Shown here piece by piece: positions 34,923-44,471 of a stretch of 64,000 nucleotides of DNA. The notes beneath the pieces are model-generated. The model searched no databases and was not told where the DNA came from. It was given only the letters and a program-made list of their open reading frames with translations. The first letter of the stretch is position 1. Each line of letters opens with the position of its first letter. The translations under genes and the position numbers were made by a program. This DNA is from Mycolicibacterium goodii (GTDB lineage: Bacteria; Actinomycetota; Actinomycetes; Mycobacteriales; Mycobacteriaceae), in NCBI RefSeq assembly GCF_001187505.1, contig NZ_CP012150.1, positions 1,736,001-1,800,000 on the forward strand, given 5' to 3'.

Positions 34923-37788
34923 TCAGTCCGCCCATTCGATCGTGCGCAACTGGCGGCGTGAGCCGATGCCCAGCTTCACGAACACCTTTCGCAGATGCCA
35001 CTCCACCGTGTGGGTGCTGATGAAAAGCTGTGACCCGATCTCCTGGTTGGTCAGGCCGTCGGCGGCGAGGCGTGCGATCTGGGCCTCCTGCGCGGTCAGC
35101 TCGTCACCCGAACTCACCGGTTGTTTGCGGACCTTCTCACCCGTGGCGGTCAGTTCCCGGCGGGCGCGTTCGGCGAAACCGGCCGCGCCCATGCGGGTGA
35201 ACATGTCGAACGCGACACCGAGGTGACGGCGGGCATCGGACCGCCGGTTCGTCCGGCGCAGCCACTCGCCGTAGCGCAGATGCGTGCGCGCGAGTTCGAC
35301 GACGATGCGCGTGCGCTGCAGGCGCCCAATCGCTTCGGTGAACAACGTGTCGGCCGTGTCGCGATCGGCCAGCATCGCCTGGGCCGCCGCCAGCACGCCG
35401 CATCCCCAGTCGGTGCCGCTGCTGCCCACCAGCGCGGCCAGCTTGTCCGCGGCCTGCTCGGCGGCGTCGCGCCGGCCGGTGTGCACCGCGGCCTCGACCA
35501 GTTCCGTCAGGCACCAGCCGCCGAACCCGAGGTTCTCGGTGTCGCACGCCGGCCGGATCGCGGCGAACGCCTCCTCGTAGCGGCCCGCGCCGTTGTAGAT
35601 GAGCGCCGTGAAATAGCCGAGCACCGCCAGCAACCTGCCCTCGCCGTTGCGTTGGGCCGTCGCGGTGGCGGACTCGAGCAACGCGACGGTGTCCGCGGTC
35701 GGTCCGCGCCAGGCGGCCAGGTGCAGCCGGTGGTACCGCAACGGTTGGTCGTTGATCGCGACCGAGATCGCATTGGCTTCCGCCAGAAGTGTTTCCGCCG
35801 TGGCGAATTCACCGCTGAGCAGGTGCGCACCGGCTCGGCACGACAGCGCAGATGGCAGGATGGCCAGGGCCCCGGCATCCCGGGTGTATCGCACCATGGC
35901 ATCGGCGAGGTGCTCCATGAGGGTGTCGTCCCACAACTCGCCCACGGCGGATTCCTGCACGATCGGGAACCCCACGAAGATCCACGGCAACACTTGGCCG
36001 TCACCCTGCTGGGCTGAAGAACACCACAGCCGCAACGCTTTTCGCAGCGGTTCGACGGCGTCGCCGACACGTCCGGTAAGGCGTTTGGAGATGCCGTCGA
36101 GCAGCAGGGCGGTGGCATCGTCGCGGGACGAGCGCCGGTCGACGGCGGCCTGTGCGGCCTGCGCGGTGGTGACCAGCGCATCCGGGGCGCCGAGGTGACC
36201 GGCGTACATGGCCGCCGCGACCGCCTCCAGGTAGGTCTTGCGGGCCAGGCCGTCGTCCAGACCGTCCAGCCGGCCTGCGGCGTCGAGCAGCATGGCCGCG
36301 GCGTCCCGCAGTTGCGCGGGTCCGGAATCCTCGCGGCGGCTCTTACTGAACTCCATTTGGGCGCGCAACCGGGCGATCTGCGCCCGTTGCAGGTCCGACA
36401 GCGGGCTCAGTTCGGCGATGGCGAGCAATTCGTAGGCCGCCTCGGGATCGGCGGCATCGCGTTTGGCCTGGGCGGCCGCGATGGCCCGGGTGCCGCGCAG
36501 GGCGAGATCCGAACTCAGTACCGTGGCCCGCTCGAGAAATGTTGCCGCAGCGGCGATCCCGCCGCGCAGCTGGGCCCGGCCCGCCGACGCCTCCAGCTCG
36601 CCTGCGACCGCATCGGACGGTGCCGCCGCCGCGTTGGCGGCATGCCAGGCCCGCCGGTCGGGGTCCTGAACCGCGTCCGTCGCCGCCGCGAGCGCGCGGT
36701 GGGCGGTCCTGCGGTCATCCACGCTCGCGGCCCGGTATGCGGCCGAGCGGACCAGGGGATGGTGGAAGCGGATCCGCGTGCCGAACTCGATCAGACCGGC
36801 CGACTCGGCGGGCGCCAACGACGGCACCGGGATGCCGCGGTGGGCCGCGGCGCGTACGAACAGCGCCGCGTCCCCCACGGGTTCGGCCGCCGCGAGCAGC
36901 AGCAGCTGCCGGGCATCGTCGGGCAGCGACCGGATCCGTTGCGTGAAGCCGTCCTCGACCTGTCCCGCGGACCGGCGACCGCCGATCGTTCCGAATCCGC
37001 CCGCGAGTTCGGCGGCCGGGATGGTGCGCGGTACCTCCAGCAGCGCAAGGGGAATCCCGCGGGTCTCGGCCACCACCCGGTCACGCACCCGTTCGTCGAG
37101 GCGGCCCAGAACCACGGCGTCGAGCAGCTCACGGGCGTCGGCGTCGTTGAGGCCGTCGACGAACATCTCGGGCAGTCCGGCCAGCGGGCGGGCACCGTTG
37201 TCCCGCGCGGCGAATATCAGGCCGATCGGTTCGGCCAGCAGCCGACGCGCGACGAATGCCAAGGTCTGCACCGACACCTGATCGAGCCACTGCGCGTCGT
37301 CGACGATGCACAGCAGGGGTTTCTCGTCGGCCGCGGCGGCGATCAGGCTCAGCACCGCGAGCCCGACCAGGAAGCGGTCCGGGGTCTCGCCCCGTCCCGA
37401 GACCGAAGGCCACCGCGAGCGCGTCGCGTTGCGGTTCGGGCAGATCGTCGAGGTTGTTCATCAGGGGTGCGCACAGCTGCTGCAGACCCGCATAGGCGAG
37501 TTCCATGTCGGATTCGACACCTGCGACGTGCGTGACCCGGAATCCCTTCGCCTGTTGTGCCACGAAGTCCAGTAGCGCGGTCTTTCCGACGCCCGCCTCG
37601 CCGCGCAACACCAACACCTGACTCTGCGCCGACTGAACGTCGGCGATCAGCCGACGCAGCGCGTCGCACTCAGCGGTACGCCCGCGCAGGCGTCGCCCGC
37701 GGCCCGTAGCTTTCACAGCGTCCGTCCTCACGTCCGCCGTCGGCGGTCCGGCCTCCCCCGAGGAGATAGTAGTGATCACCGGCCGCAT
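34923..37788 (-). pseudogene. large AAA/TPR LuxR-family regulator, split by a +1 frameshift
   Basis: Read with one frame change, this is a LAL-type regulator of about 950 residues. The N-terminal part (GTG/ATG 37788) has Walker A GEAGVGKTALLD; the second part has Walker B CIVDDAQWLD, a long TPR-like helical middle and a C-terminal LuxR HTH (LTAQEAQIARLAADGLTNQE and TVEWHLRKVFVKLGI). The break lies at the G4 run complementary to 37390-37393: removing one base restores GETPDRFLVGLAVL in frame. As sequenced, the ATPase domain is split. Such proteins activate catabolic or secondary-metabolite genes; the CoA ligase/php operon and the flavoprotein gene are its neighbours. Confidence 0.75.
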
Positions 37789-37817
37789 CCGGCATATCGC
37801 AACTGCGCCGGCGCATG

Positions 37818-37850
37818 AAAACGCCCCGGCGGAGGAGATCCGCCGGGGCG
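37818..37850 (-). terminator. intrinsic terminator of the acyl-CoA-dehydrogenase-like gene
   Basis: Arms 37822-37833 and 37839-37850 form a perfect 12-bp GC-rich stem with a 5-base loop. On the minus strand the stem is followed directly by TTTT (37821-37818). It lies 47 bp after the stop of the flavoprotein gene on that strand, a rare clear Rho-independent terminator in mycobacterial DNA. Confidence 0.8.
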
Positions 37851-37896
37851 CCGGACCCTGATACAGGCAGTGTGGGGCCTTGGGGCCGTTGCAGTC

Positions 37897-39132
37897 CTAC
37901 TTGGCCGCGGCCTGTTCGAGGAGGAACTGGCCGACGTAGGTTCGCGTCTGATCCGCATTGAGCGGCTGGAACATCGAGGCGGCCGAATCTCGATACAGCC
38001 GCTCGAAGATGGTGCCCTTACGGAAGGACGAGCCACCGATCATGCTCATCGCGTGCCGTGACATGTGCAGGACGTTGTCCGCGATGAAGGTCTTGGCCAA
38101 GCCGAGGTAGGGGAAGCGGAGCTCGGCCGGCCACTCCTTGTCCTTACCCTCGAGCAGATCCTCGCATGTCCGGTGCAGCACCCTTCGCGACCACTCCACC
38201 CGCGAGGCGAAGTCACCGATCCCGTCGACGATGTGCCCGACGTCCTTGACCGCGGTGTCGGCGGCCACGATCGCGCCGAAGGTGGCGCCGAGGTGCTTTT
38301 TGGCCAGCGTGTTGGTGGCCTCTTCGAGGATGCGCTGCTGCATGCCCAGATAGATGCTGGCGAACATCAGCGATGCCCACTCCAGGGTGCCGAACGCGCC
38401 GGTTCGCCAGTGCGAGATGAAGCCGTCCTCGGGCACGAAGTAGCCATCGAAGACGATCGTCTGGGTTCCCGTGGCATGCATACCGAGTGCGTCCCAGGTT
38501 TTTTCGATGCGGATACCGTCACCCACACCGTTCTCGTCGACATCGAAGTTGCCGATGAACAGCTTCTCCGCGGCCACCCGCTCCTCGAAGGTCTCGGGGA
38601 GGTTGCCGTCGGCGTCGGTCTCGGTGGCGTTCGTCGTGATGATGCTGGCGGCCTCGCACAGTGTGCCCCAGGTCTTTTTGCCGTAGAGCTTCCAGCCGCC
38701 GTCCGGCTGGGGCACGGCCTTCATGTCGGCCAGACCGGAGAAGCCTGCGCGCTGCTCGGAGAACGGACCGAAGATCAGTTCGCCGTCGACGACGCGGCCC
38801 ATCCAGTACTTGTTCTGCTCCTCCGACATCAGATTCCCGGCGATACCCAACATGATGTAGTGCATGTTGTAGGCCAGCGTGATCGCTGAATCGCCCCGAG
38901 AGAGTTCGGTGACCACTTTGGAGACGTGGAGGATGTTGCCGCCGGGCCCACCGAATGCCCTGGGAACCGGTAGTGCGCCGAGCCCGGATTTCCTGAACAC
39001 ATCGATCGACGGGTAGGCGAAAGTGTTCTCCGCGTCGTACTTGGGGCCGATTTCGCGGAAGAACTGCGACACTTCCTGCGCCTTGGCGAAGTACGGTTCG
39101 AATTCCTCGTCGGTCATGTCCTGTTCGAGCAT
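37897..39132 (-). CDS. acyl-CoA-dehydrogenase-fold flavoprotein (possible flavin-dependent monooxygenase)
   Basis: A 411-residue protein of the acyl-CoA dehydrogenase superfamily. The N-terminal helical domain with LGALPVPRAFGGPGG, the beta domain (FGPFSEQRAGFSG, then GKKTWGTLCEAASIITTN) and the C-terminal FAD-binding helices are present. The catalytic base of true dehydrogenases cannot be placed with confidence, and a flavin reductase is encoded in the divergent operon, so a two-component flavin monooxygenase (DszC-like group) is a real alternative. ATG 39132 has AGGAG 5 bases upstream; an in-frame GTG at 39138 overlaps that site. A strong terminator follows. Confidence 0.78.
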   Translation of the reverse strand: MLEQDMTDEEFEPYFAKAQEVSQFFREIGPKYDAENTFAYPSIDVFRKSGLGALPVPRAFGGPGGNILHVSKVVTELSRGDSAITLAYNMHYIMLGIAGNLMSEEQNKYWMGRVVDGELIFGPFSEQRAGFSGLADMKAVPQPDGGWKLYGKKTWGTLCEAASIITTNATETDADGNLPETFEERVAAEKLFIGNFDVDENGVGDGIRIEKTWDALGMHATGTQTIVFDGYFVPEDGFISHWRTGAFGTLEWASLMFASIYLGMQQRILEEATNTLAKKHLGATFGAIVAADTAVKDVGHIVDGIGDFASRVEWSRRVLHRTCEDLLEGKDKEWPAELRFPYLGLAKTFIADNVLHMSRHAMSMIGGSSFRKGTIFERLYRDSAASMFQPLNADQTRTYVGQFLLEQAAAK

Positions 39133-39395
39133 GGTCACTCCTGATCGCTATTGGTGTCCGGTCGTCCCCATGGTTTCTGAGCCCCACTGACCGCACACCT
39201 CTCCCCAGGGGGAACTAGCTCCGGCATCGGGGGAGATCACCCCCGGCGGCAGCGCTACAGGACCGGTGGGAGGTCGGGCCATGTCCCCCCTACGGGCAGG
39301 TGCTTTCCTCCCCCCGATAGTCGCCGGTACGGGGGCGTCATCCATAGCCTCGACAGCGTCCGACTTGCATTCCGACGCGAGGAGTTGAATTTCCG
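39133..39395. promoter_or_regulatory. divergent control region with CCCC/GGGG boxes
   Basis: This 263-bp gap separates the flavoprotein gene from the SnoaL-ligase operon. It is rich in paired C- and G-runs: CTCCCCAGGGGGAAC (about 39197-39211), CGGGGGAGATCACCCCCGG (about 39226-39244), TCCCCCCTACGGG (about 39283-39295) and TCCTCCCCCCGATAG (about 39305-39319). Similar boxes occur near 60400 and 61180-61215. They may be sites for the cluster's GAF-LuxR regulators. No coding sequence is seen. Confidence 0.4.
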
Positions 39396-39851
39396 ATGAG
39401 CCATTCGTTCGCGGTCAAATGGTTGAAAGCGTTTCGTACCAGCGCGGAGGCTGTGGTCGCCCTCTACGCCGACGACTTCCTTTTCGAAGACCCGATTCTT
39501 GCGCAGCGGATCACCTCGAAAGAGGAATTGCTGCGGGTATTCGCCCCGTACGCCAACAAAGACACCGAAAACGGGATAGGAATCAACAACTTCCGTATCG
39601 ACGAGGTGGTCGGTGACGAGAATGCCGCCATTTATCGGTGGACCTGGAATGCGCCCACCGCGACGGCCTTCGTCGGTGTCCCCACCAACGGCAGGGTCCC
39701 GGGCGCGCGTGGCCTGACCTTCCACATCTACGACACCGACGGCCGCATCAAACGGGAGGCGAGCTTCTGGGACGTCTCGACTGCCGTCCGCGACCTCGGT
39801 CTCCCCGTCGATCCCACCGCCGTGGCCAAGAAGTCGCCGGCACTGGTCTGA
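39396..39851 (+). CDS. SnoaL-like (NTF2-fold) protein, copy 1
   Basis: A 151-residue protein with the NTF2/SnoaL pattern: VVALYADDFLFEDPI near residue 22 and a C-terminal IYDTDGRIKREASFWD strand pair. SnoaL-like proteins act as cyclases, isomerases, hydrolases or binding proteins for small hydrophobic molecules. It is the first gene of the plus-strand operon and is followed 11 bp later by a diverged duplicate. Shared motifs VALYADD, APYANKD/APFANKD and FxGVPT show common origin. Its role in the pathway is unknown; isomerising or hydrating the oxygenase product is possible. Confidence 0.75.
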   Translation: MSHSFAVKWLKAFRTSAEAVVALYADDFLFEDPILAQRITSKEELLRVFAPYANKDTENGIGINNFRIDEVVGDENAAIYRWTWNAPTATAFVGVPTNGRVPGARGLTFHIYDTDGRIKREASFWDVSTAVRDLGLPVDPTAVAKKSPALV

Positions 39852-39862
39852 AAGGACTCTCA

Positions 39863-40375
39863 ATGAAGCTCGACACCTCGCAAGCCAAACAGCACGCCCA
39901 GCGGTGGGTGGATGCGCTGACCAGTGACACGGCAGCCGCAGTGGCGCTCTATGCCGACGACCTGGTGTACGACGATCACGGCGACTCCGATCACATGATC
40001 GACACTGCCATCACCAAGGCCGAGCTGGAACCGCGATTGGCGCCCTTTGCCAACAAGGATCCCGACACCGGCGAGGGTGTACATGATTTCGTGGCCACCG
40101 AGGCATTCCAGCTCGCCGGGGTGAACGGACAGCCGGCAGTCGTGATCCTGTGGGAGTGGACCGGGCGTGGGCTGGAAACGTTCCGCGGCGTGCCGACCGA
40201 GGGCAAAAACCTCACCACCAGGGGCATCACCTGGCACCAGTTGGACGCCGACGGCAAGATCGCGCGCGAGACCACGTACTGGAATGACACGCCGGTGTTG
40301 CAGGAACTCGGGCTGCCGATCGTCACCCCGCCGTACTGGGTCGAGGGCTTCGACCCGGCTTCGCTGACGGGATAG
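39863..40375 (+). CDS. SnoaL-like (NTF2-fold) protein, copy 2
   Basis: A 170-residue SnoaL-like protein, a diverged tandem paralogue of the preceding gene. It has VALYADDLVYDDHGDSDHM near residue 25, FRGVPTEGKNLTTRG in the middle and DADGKIARETTYWND near the end. The acidic-histidine cluster (DDHGDSDH), absent from copy 1, could bind metal or be catalytic. GGACT stands shortly before its ATG, and only 6 bp separate it from the ligase. Function is not assignable beyond the fold. Confidence 0.75.
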   Translation: MKLDTSQAKQHAQRWVDALTSDTAAAVALYADDLVYDDHGDSDHMIDTAITKAELEPRLAPFANKDPDTGEGVHDFVATEAFQLAGVNGQPAVVILWEWTGRGLETFRGVPTEGKNLTTRGITWHQLDADGKIARETTYWNDTPVLQELGLPIVTPPYWVEGFDPASLTG

Positions 40376-40381
40376 TCTCGC

Positions 40382-41989
40382 GTGGCCAACGATGGTATGT
40401 GGGGCGTGTTGCCTGATGTCCTCGATCGTGCGTGCGCCTATTACGGTGAGCGCACCGCGATCCTGGACGCGGCGACCGGCGTCGGTATCACCTATCGCGA
40501 ACTGGGCCGGTGGCGCAACCAAATTGCTCACGCGTTGATTGCCAGCGGGGTGCAGAAGGGCGAACGGGTGGGGCTGCTGATGCCCAACTGCCTGGAATTC
40601 ATCCCGATCCAGCAGGCGATCTGGACCGCCGGCGCGGTGCTGGTACAGATGCCGACTCGGGCCGCGGCCGACGGTTTCCGGTCCAACCTCGCCCAGACCG
40701 ACGCGACCACGCTGCTCTATCACGCGAAGTTCGAAGATGCCGTCGCCGCGATCCGCGGGGAACTGCCCAAGCTACAGACCCTGATCCGGGTCGGAACCGT
40801 CGACGGCGACGAAAAGGTCGAGGCGCTGGACTTCTCGGCTCTGGTGGCCGGGCGATCCACGGAGCGGCCACAGGTCGACATCGACGAGCACGACGAGGCG
40901 TACGTGCTGTTCACATCGGGAAGCACGGGTGAACCCAAAGGCGTTGTGAACTCCCACTTCACGTGGAGTTACTACAGCATCTCGGCGGGCCTGGAGATCG
41001 CTGACATCCGGTTCGGCGAGGTGTTCGCACATGGTGCACCGCTGACCCATTTCACCCAGATCTTCGTGATGCCGACGTTCGTCCGCGGCGGCACCAACGT
41101 GATGCTTCCGGGCCTGGAACCGGAATCGTTGCTCACCTTCATCGAGCGACACGGCGTCACCGCGGTCGCGCTGGTGCCCACCATCGTCTATCTGCTGCTC
41201 GATCACCCTCGTCGCGGCGAGTTCGACCTGAGCACGTTGCAGACCGTGGTCTACGCGGGATCCCCGATCACTCCAGAGCGGCTGCGCCAGGCGCTCGAAG
41301 CGTTCGGTCCGATCTTCATCCAGACCTACGCGGGCACCGAACCCGGTTACGTGGCCTGCTTACGCAAGCACGAGCACCTCCAACGCGACGGTGAATCCGT
41401 CGAGGACTGGACGGCGCGCCTTGCCGCCGCGGGCCGGCCGATGTTCCAGGTCCGGGTGAGCATCCAAGACGAAAACGACCGGATTCTGCCGGTCGGGGAG
41501 GTCGGCGAGATCTGTTCGCGTCAACTGGGGCAGATGCTGGGTTACCTCGATCCGTCCCGCAACGCCGAGACCCTGCGGGACGGCTGGGTGCACACGGGCG
41601 ACATCGGCCACCTCGACGACGAGGGATACCTCTACATCGTCGACCGTAAGAAAGACATGGTGGTCAGCGGCGGATTCAACGTGTTCCCGCGGCAGGTCGA
41701 GGATGTGCTGGCCACGCACACCGCGGTGGCTCAGGCTGCGGTGATCGGCGTTCCGCACGAGAAGTGGGGCGAGGCGGTGATGGCCGTCGTGGTGCCCCGC
41801 AGCGGTGAGATCACCGGGCCGGCGCTGGAATCCGAACTCATAGGGCATGTCAAGGCCGCACTGGGCAGTGTCGCCGCCCCCAAGACCGTCCTGTTCGTCG
41901 ACAGCCTCCCGCTGAACCCGGCAGGCAAGGTCGACAAGAAAGCCATCCGTAAACCGCACTGGCGCAATCGAACACGTCAGGTCGGCTGA
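40382..41989 (+). CDS. AMP-dependent acyl-CoA synthetase/ligase
   Basis: A 535-residue class I adenylate-forming enzyme. VLFTSGSTGEPKGVVNSH is the phosphate loop, TYAGTEPGYVAC the adenine motif, HTGDIGHLDDEGYLYIVDR the ribose motif and NPAGKVDKKAIR the catalytic lysine. The GTG start is 6 bp after the second SnoaL gene. It would convert a carboxylic acid, presumably the product of the aldehyde dehydrogenase next door, to its CoA thioester for the CoA-dependent steps encoded at 48-58 kb. Substrate size cannot be deduced. Confidence 0.88.
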   Translation: MANDGMWGVLPDVLDRACAYYGERTAILDAATGVGITYRELGRWRNQIAHALIASGVQKGERVGLLMPNCLEFIPIQQAIWTAGAVLVQMPTRAAADGFRSNLAQTDATTLLYHAKFEDAVAAIRGELPKLQTLIRVGTVDGDEKVEALDFSALVAGRSTERPQVDIDEHDEAYVLFTSGSTGEPKGVVNSHFTWSYYSISAGLEIADIRFGEVFAHGAPLTHFTQIFVMPTFVRGGTNVMLPGLEPESLLTFIERHGVTAVALVPTIVYLLLDHPRRGEFDLSTLQTVVYAGSPITPERLRQALEAFGPIFIQTYAGTEPGYVACLRKHEHLQRDGESVEDWTARLAAAGRPMFQVRVSIQDENDRILPVGEVGEICSRQLGQMLGYLDPSRNAETLRDGWVHTGDIGHLDDEGYLYIVDRKKDMVVSGGFNVFPRQVEDVLATHTAVAQAAVIGVPHEKWGEAVMAVVVPRSGEITGPALESELIGHVKAALGSVAAPKTVLFVDSLPLNPAGKVDKKAIRKPHWRNRTRQVG

Positions 41990-42005
41990 AGAAAGGACGC
42001 TCGGG

Positions 42006-43508
42006 ATGACTGAGCACTACTCGATGTACATCGACGGCAAGTGGGTCGACACGGACGAGGTGTACGAGATCCGCAGCCCGGCAACCGAAGAACTGGTCGC
42101 CACGGTCGCCAAGGGCAACACCGAACTGGTCGACGCCGCCGTGGAGGCAGCCAAGGGGGCGTTCGCGGAGGGGACGTGGCGCCGGACACCGCCGGCCCAG
42201 CGGGCCGCGATCATCAACACCGTCGCCGAGCGGCTCGGTGCCCGGGCCGAGGAGCTCGCGGCCCTGCAGACACGGGAGAACGGGGCGACGATACGGATCA
42301 CCAGCGCTCTGCACGTGGGACTGTCGGTCGCCCAGATGCAGTACCTGGCGGCCATCGCACAGACCTACCAGTGGGAGACGCTCGGGCCGGCCATCGAACC
42401 CGTCGCGGCAGACGGTCTCGTCGTACGGGAACCGCTCGGTGTGGTCGCGGCGATCGTGCCGTGGAACATCCCGCTGCTCACCACGGTGTGGAAAATCGGT
42501 CCCGCCCTGGTGGCCGGCAACTCGGTGGTGCTCAAGCCCGACGAGCATGCGCCCCTGCTGGCACTGGAACTGGCGCGCGAATTCGACGCAGTCGGGCTGC
42601 CTCCCGGGGTGCTCAACGTGGTGACCGGCGACGGTGAACCGGTGGGTGCGCATCTGTCCGGGCATCCGGATGTGCGGAAGGTTGCGTTCACCGGATCGAC
42701 CGCGGTGGGCAAGAGCATCCTGCGTCAGTCGGCGGACACGGTGCGGCGGGTGACCCTGGAACTCGGCGGCAAGGGCGCGAACATCATCCTGGACGATGCC
42801 GACATCGACATGGCGATCGACGGTGCCCTGTTCGCGTGCATGGCCAACAACGGCGAGGCGTGTGAGGCGGGCACCCGTCTGCTCATCCCGGCCTCGCGGC
42901 GAGGCGAGATCGTGGACAAGCTACTGGCGCGGGCCTCGACGCTACGGGTCGGAGACCCACTGGACCCGGCCACCCATATCGGGCCGATCATCTCGGCGAC
43001 CCAGCGCGACCGGATCCTGAACTACTTCCGGATCGCGGCCGAGGAGGGCGCCACCGCCGCCCTCGGCGGAAAAGCCCCCTCGGGAGCGGAGTTCGACAAG
43101 GGCTACTGGATCGAGCCGACGATCTATCTCGATGTCACCAGCAACATGAGGATCGCCACGGAAGAGGTGTTCGGACCGGTGCTGGTTGTGATGACCTACG
43201 GCACCGACGAGGAGGCGCTCGCAATCGCCAACGACACGAATTACGGGCTCTCGGCTGGTGTCTGGGGCAGCGAAGAGCGCGCGACGGCGCTGGCGCGGCG
43301 ACTGGAGGCCGGCATGGTGTGGGTGAACAACTGGCACGTCATCCATCCGGCCTATCCCTTCGGTGGTTACAAGGAGAGCGGTCTGGGCCGTGAAGGAGGC
43401 CCGAACGCGATCGACGAGTACGTCGAGGAGAAGTTCATCTCCGTCGATCGGTCCGGCGGTATCGAGAACAAGGCGTTCGCCATCGTGATCGATCCTGCCC
43501 GGCACTGA
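42006..43508 (+). CDS. aldehyde dehydrogenase
   Basis: A 500-residue NAD(P)-dependent aldehyde dehydrogenase. PWNIPLLTTVWKIGPAL lies in the cofactor fold, LELGGKGANI holds the base, and NNGEACEAGTRLLI holds the catalytic cysteine in a somewhat unusual context (EACEAG rather than GQxC). EEVFGPVLVV and PFGGYKESGLGREGG complete the pattern. It follows the CoA ligase by 16 bp with an AGGACG-like ribosome site. Oxidation of an aldehyde to an acid followed by CoA activation is the natural reading of this gene pair. Confidence 0.88.
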   Translation: MTEHYSMYIDGKWVDTDEVYEIRSPATEELVATVAKGNTELVDAAVEAAKGAFAEGTWRRTPPAQRAAIINTVAERLGARAEELAALQTRENGATIRITSALHVGLSVAQMQYLAAIAQTYQWETLGPAIEPVAADGLVVREPLGVVAAIVPWNIPLLTTVWKIGPALVAGNSVVLKPDEHAPLLALELAREFDAVGLPPGVLNVVTGDGEPVGAHLSGHPDVRKVAFTGSTAVGKSILRQSADTVRRVTLELGGKGANIILDDADIDMAIDGALFACMANNGEACEAGTRLLIPASRRGEIVDKLLARASTLRVGDPLDPATHIGPIISATQRDRILNYFRIAAEEGATAALGGKAPSGAEFDKGYWIEPTIYLDVTSNMRIATEEVFGPVLVVMTYGTDEEALAIANDTNYGLSAGVWGSEERATALARRLEAGMVWVNNWHVIHPAYPFGGYKESGLGREGGPNAIDEYVEEKFISVDRSGGIENKAFAIVIDPARH

Positions 43509-43530
43509 GAGCGGCAACGAGGAGAAGTCG

Positions 43531-43980
43531 ATGACGACGGCGACTGCAGCGTCCGACACATCGGGATCCGGGAACACACCGAGGCCGCGACTGCGCTTCG
43601 GTGTGGAATCCGGCAATACGTTGTGGACCAACGGATCCGATGACGTGCTCCGGATCAGGGCGGCGGACCTCCGGGATCTCGCGCACAAGGCGGCCGCGGC
43701 CCGCGAGGATGCGCCACATGCTGTGGTCGTCGTCGACATCGACGTACTGATCGCCCAGGACATCCGGACGGCCCGGGCGGCATTGAGCGATTCGGGTTAC
43801 GAGTGCGGCGACCGGATGGTGTACGTCGGTACCCCGGCCGGACTGGCCGGATTGGTCGCCGACATCCACGCCCTGGGCATCGCCGACGGCGCGGTTCTGG
43901 TGCCGTTGGGCGGCGACGGCGTTCTGCAGTTGATCCGCGACGTCGTGGTACCCGAATTGCACACGCTGGCGGGGGCGTGA
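43531..43980 (+). CDS. small protein resembling the C-terminal part of luciferase-like monooxygenases
   Basis: A 149-residue protein without a firm family. From about residue 65, the pattern [20 protein letters not shown], then [19 protein letters not shown] and IRDVVVPEL, resembles the last third of NtaA/SsuD-type luciferase-like monooxygenases. The TIM barrel with flavin and active-site residues is absent. It overlaps the start of the flavin reductase (TGATG), so the two are coupled. It may be a remnant kept as a partner of the reductase, or a separate domain now acting alone. Function unknown. Confidence 0.6.
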   Translation: MTTATAASDTSGSGNTPRPRLRFGVESGNTLWTNGSDDVLRIRAADLRDLAHKAAAAREDAPHAVVVVDIDVLIAQDIRTARAALSDSGYECGDRMVYVGTPAGLAGLVADIHALGIADGAVLVPLGGDGVLQLIRDVVVPELHTLAGA

Positions 43981-44471
43981 TGGTCAGCGCTGAGCAGTAT
44001 CGCGCGGCACTTCGGCGTCATCCCGCCGGTGTGGCCATCGTGACCTTGATGTCGACAGATGGGCCCGTGGGTTTCACCGCAACCTCGTTCGTCTCGTTGT
44101 CCCTGAATCCTCCGTTGATCTCGTTCAACATCACAGAGACCTCGTCGAGCATCGAGGCGATGCGTGCGGCCACATCGGTTGTCGTTCACCTACCAGGTGT
44201 CGAGCAATTCGAACTGGCACAACGATTTTCACGCTCCGCTGAGCACCGGTTCGCGGATCCCTCACTATGGGACCTGCTACCCACGGGTGAACCGGTGCTC
44301 CACGGGGTGCCGACGTGGTTGCGGGCCGGCGTCGAGCGTCTCATCGACGCCGGTGACTCCACGTTGGTCATCGGCGCGGTTGCGCAGATCCATTGTGCGG
44401 ATCCAGTCGTGTGCCCTGAACCGTTGCTGTACCACAACGGTGCCTACCTGCGTACGCAATCGCTCGGTTGA
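43980..44471 (+). CDS. flavin reductase (HpaC-like)
   Basis: A 163-residue FMN-binding split-barrel reductase. The signature [20 protein letters not shown] followed by [16 protein letters not shown] is that of NAD(P)H:flavin reductases of two-component monooxygenases. It provides free reduced flavin to a partner oxygenase; the acyl-CoA-dehydrogenase-fold protein at 37897-39132 is the most likely partner in this cluster. ATG 43980 overlaps the stop of the small luciferase-like gene. It ends immediately before the convergent GAF-LuxR gene, with no bases between the two stops. Confidence 0.85.
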   Translation: MVSAEQYRAALRRHPAGVAIVTLMSTDGPVGFTATSFVSLSLNPPLISFNITETSSSIEAMRAATSVVVHLPGVEQFELAQRFSRSAEHRFADPSLWDLLPTGEPVLHGVPTWLRAGVERLIDAGDSTLVIGAVAQIHCADPVVCPEPLLYHNGAYLRTQSLG

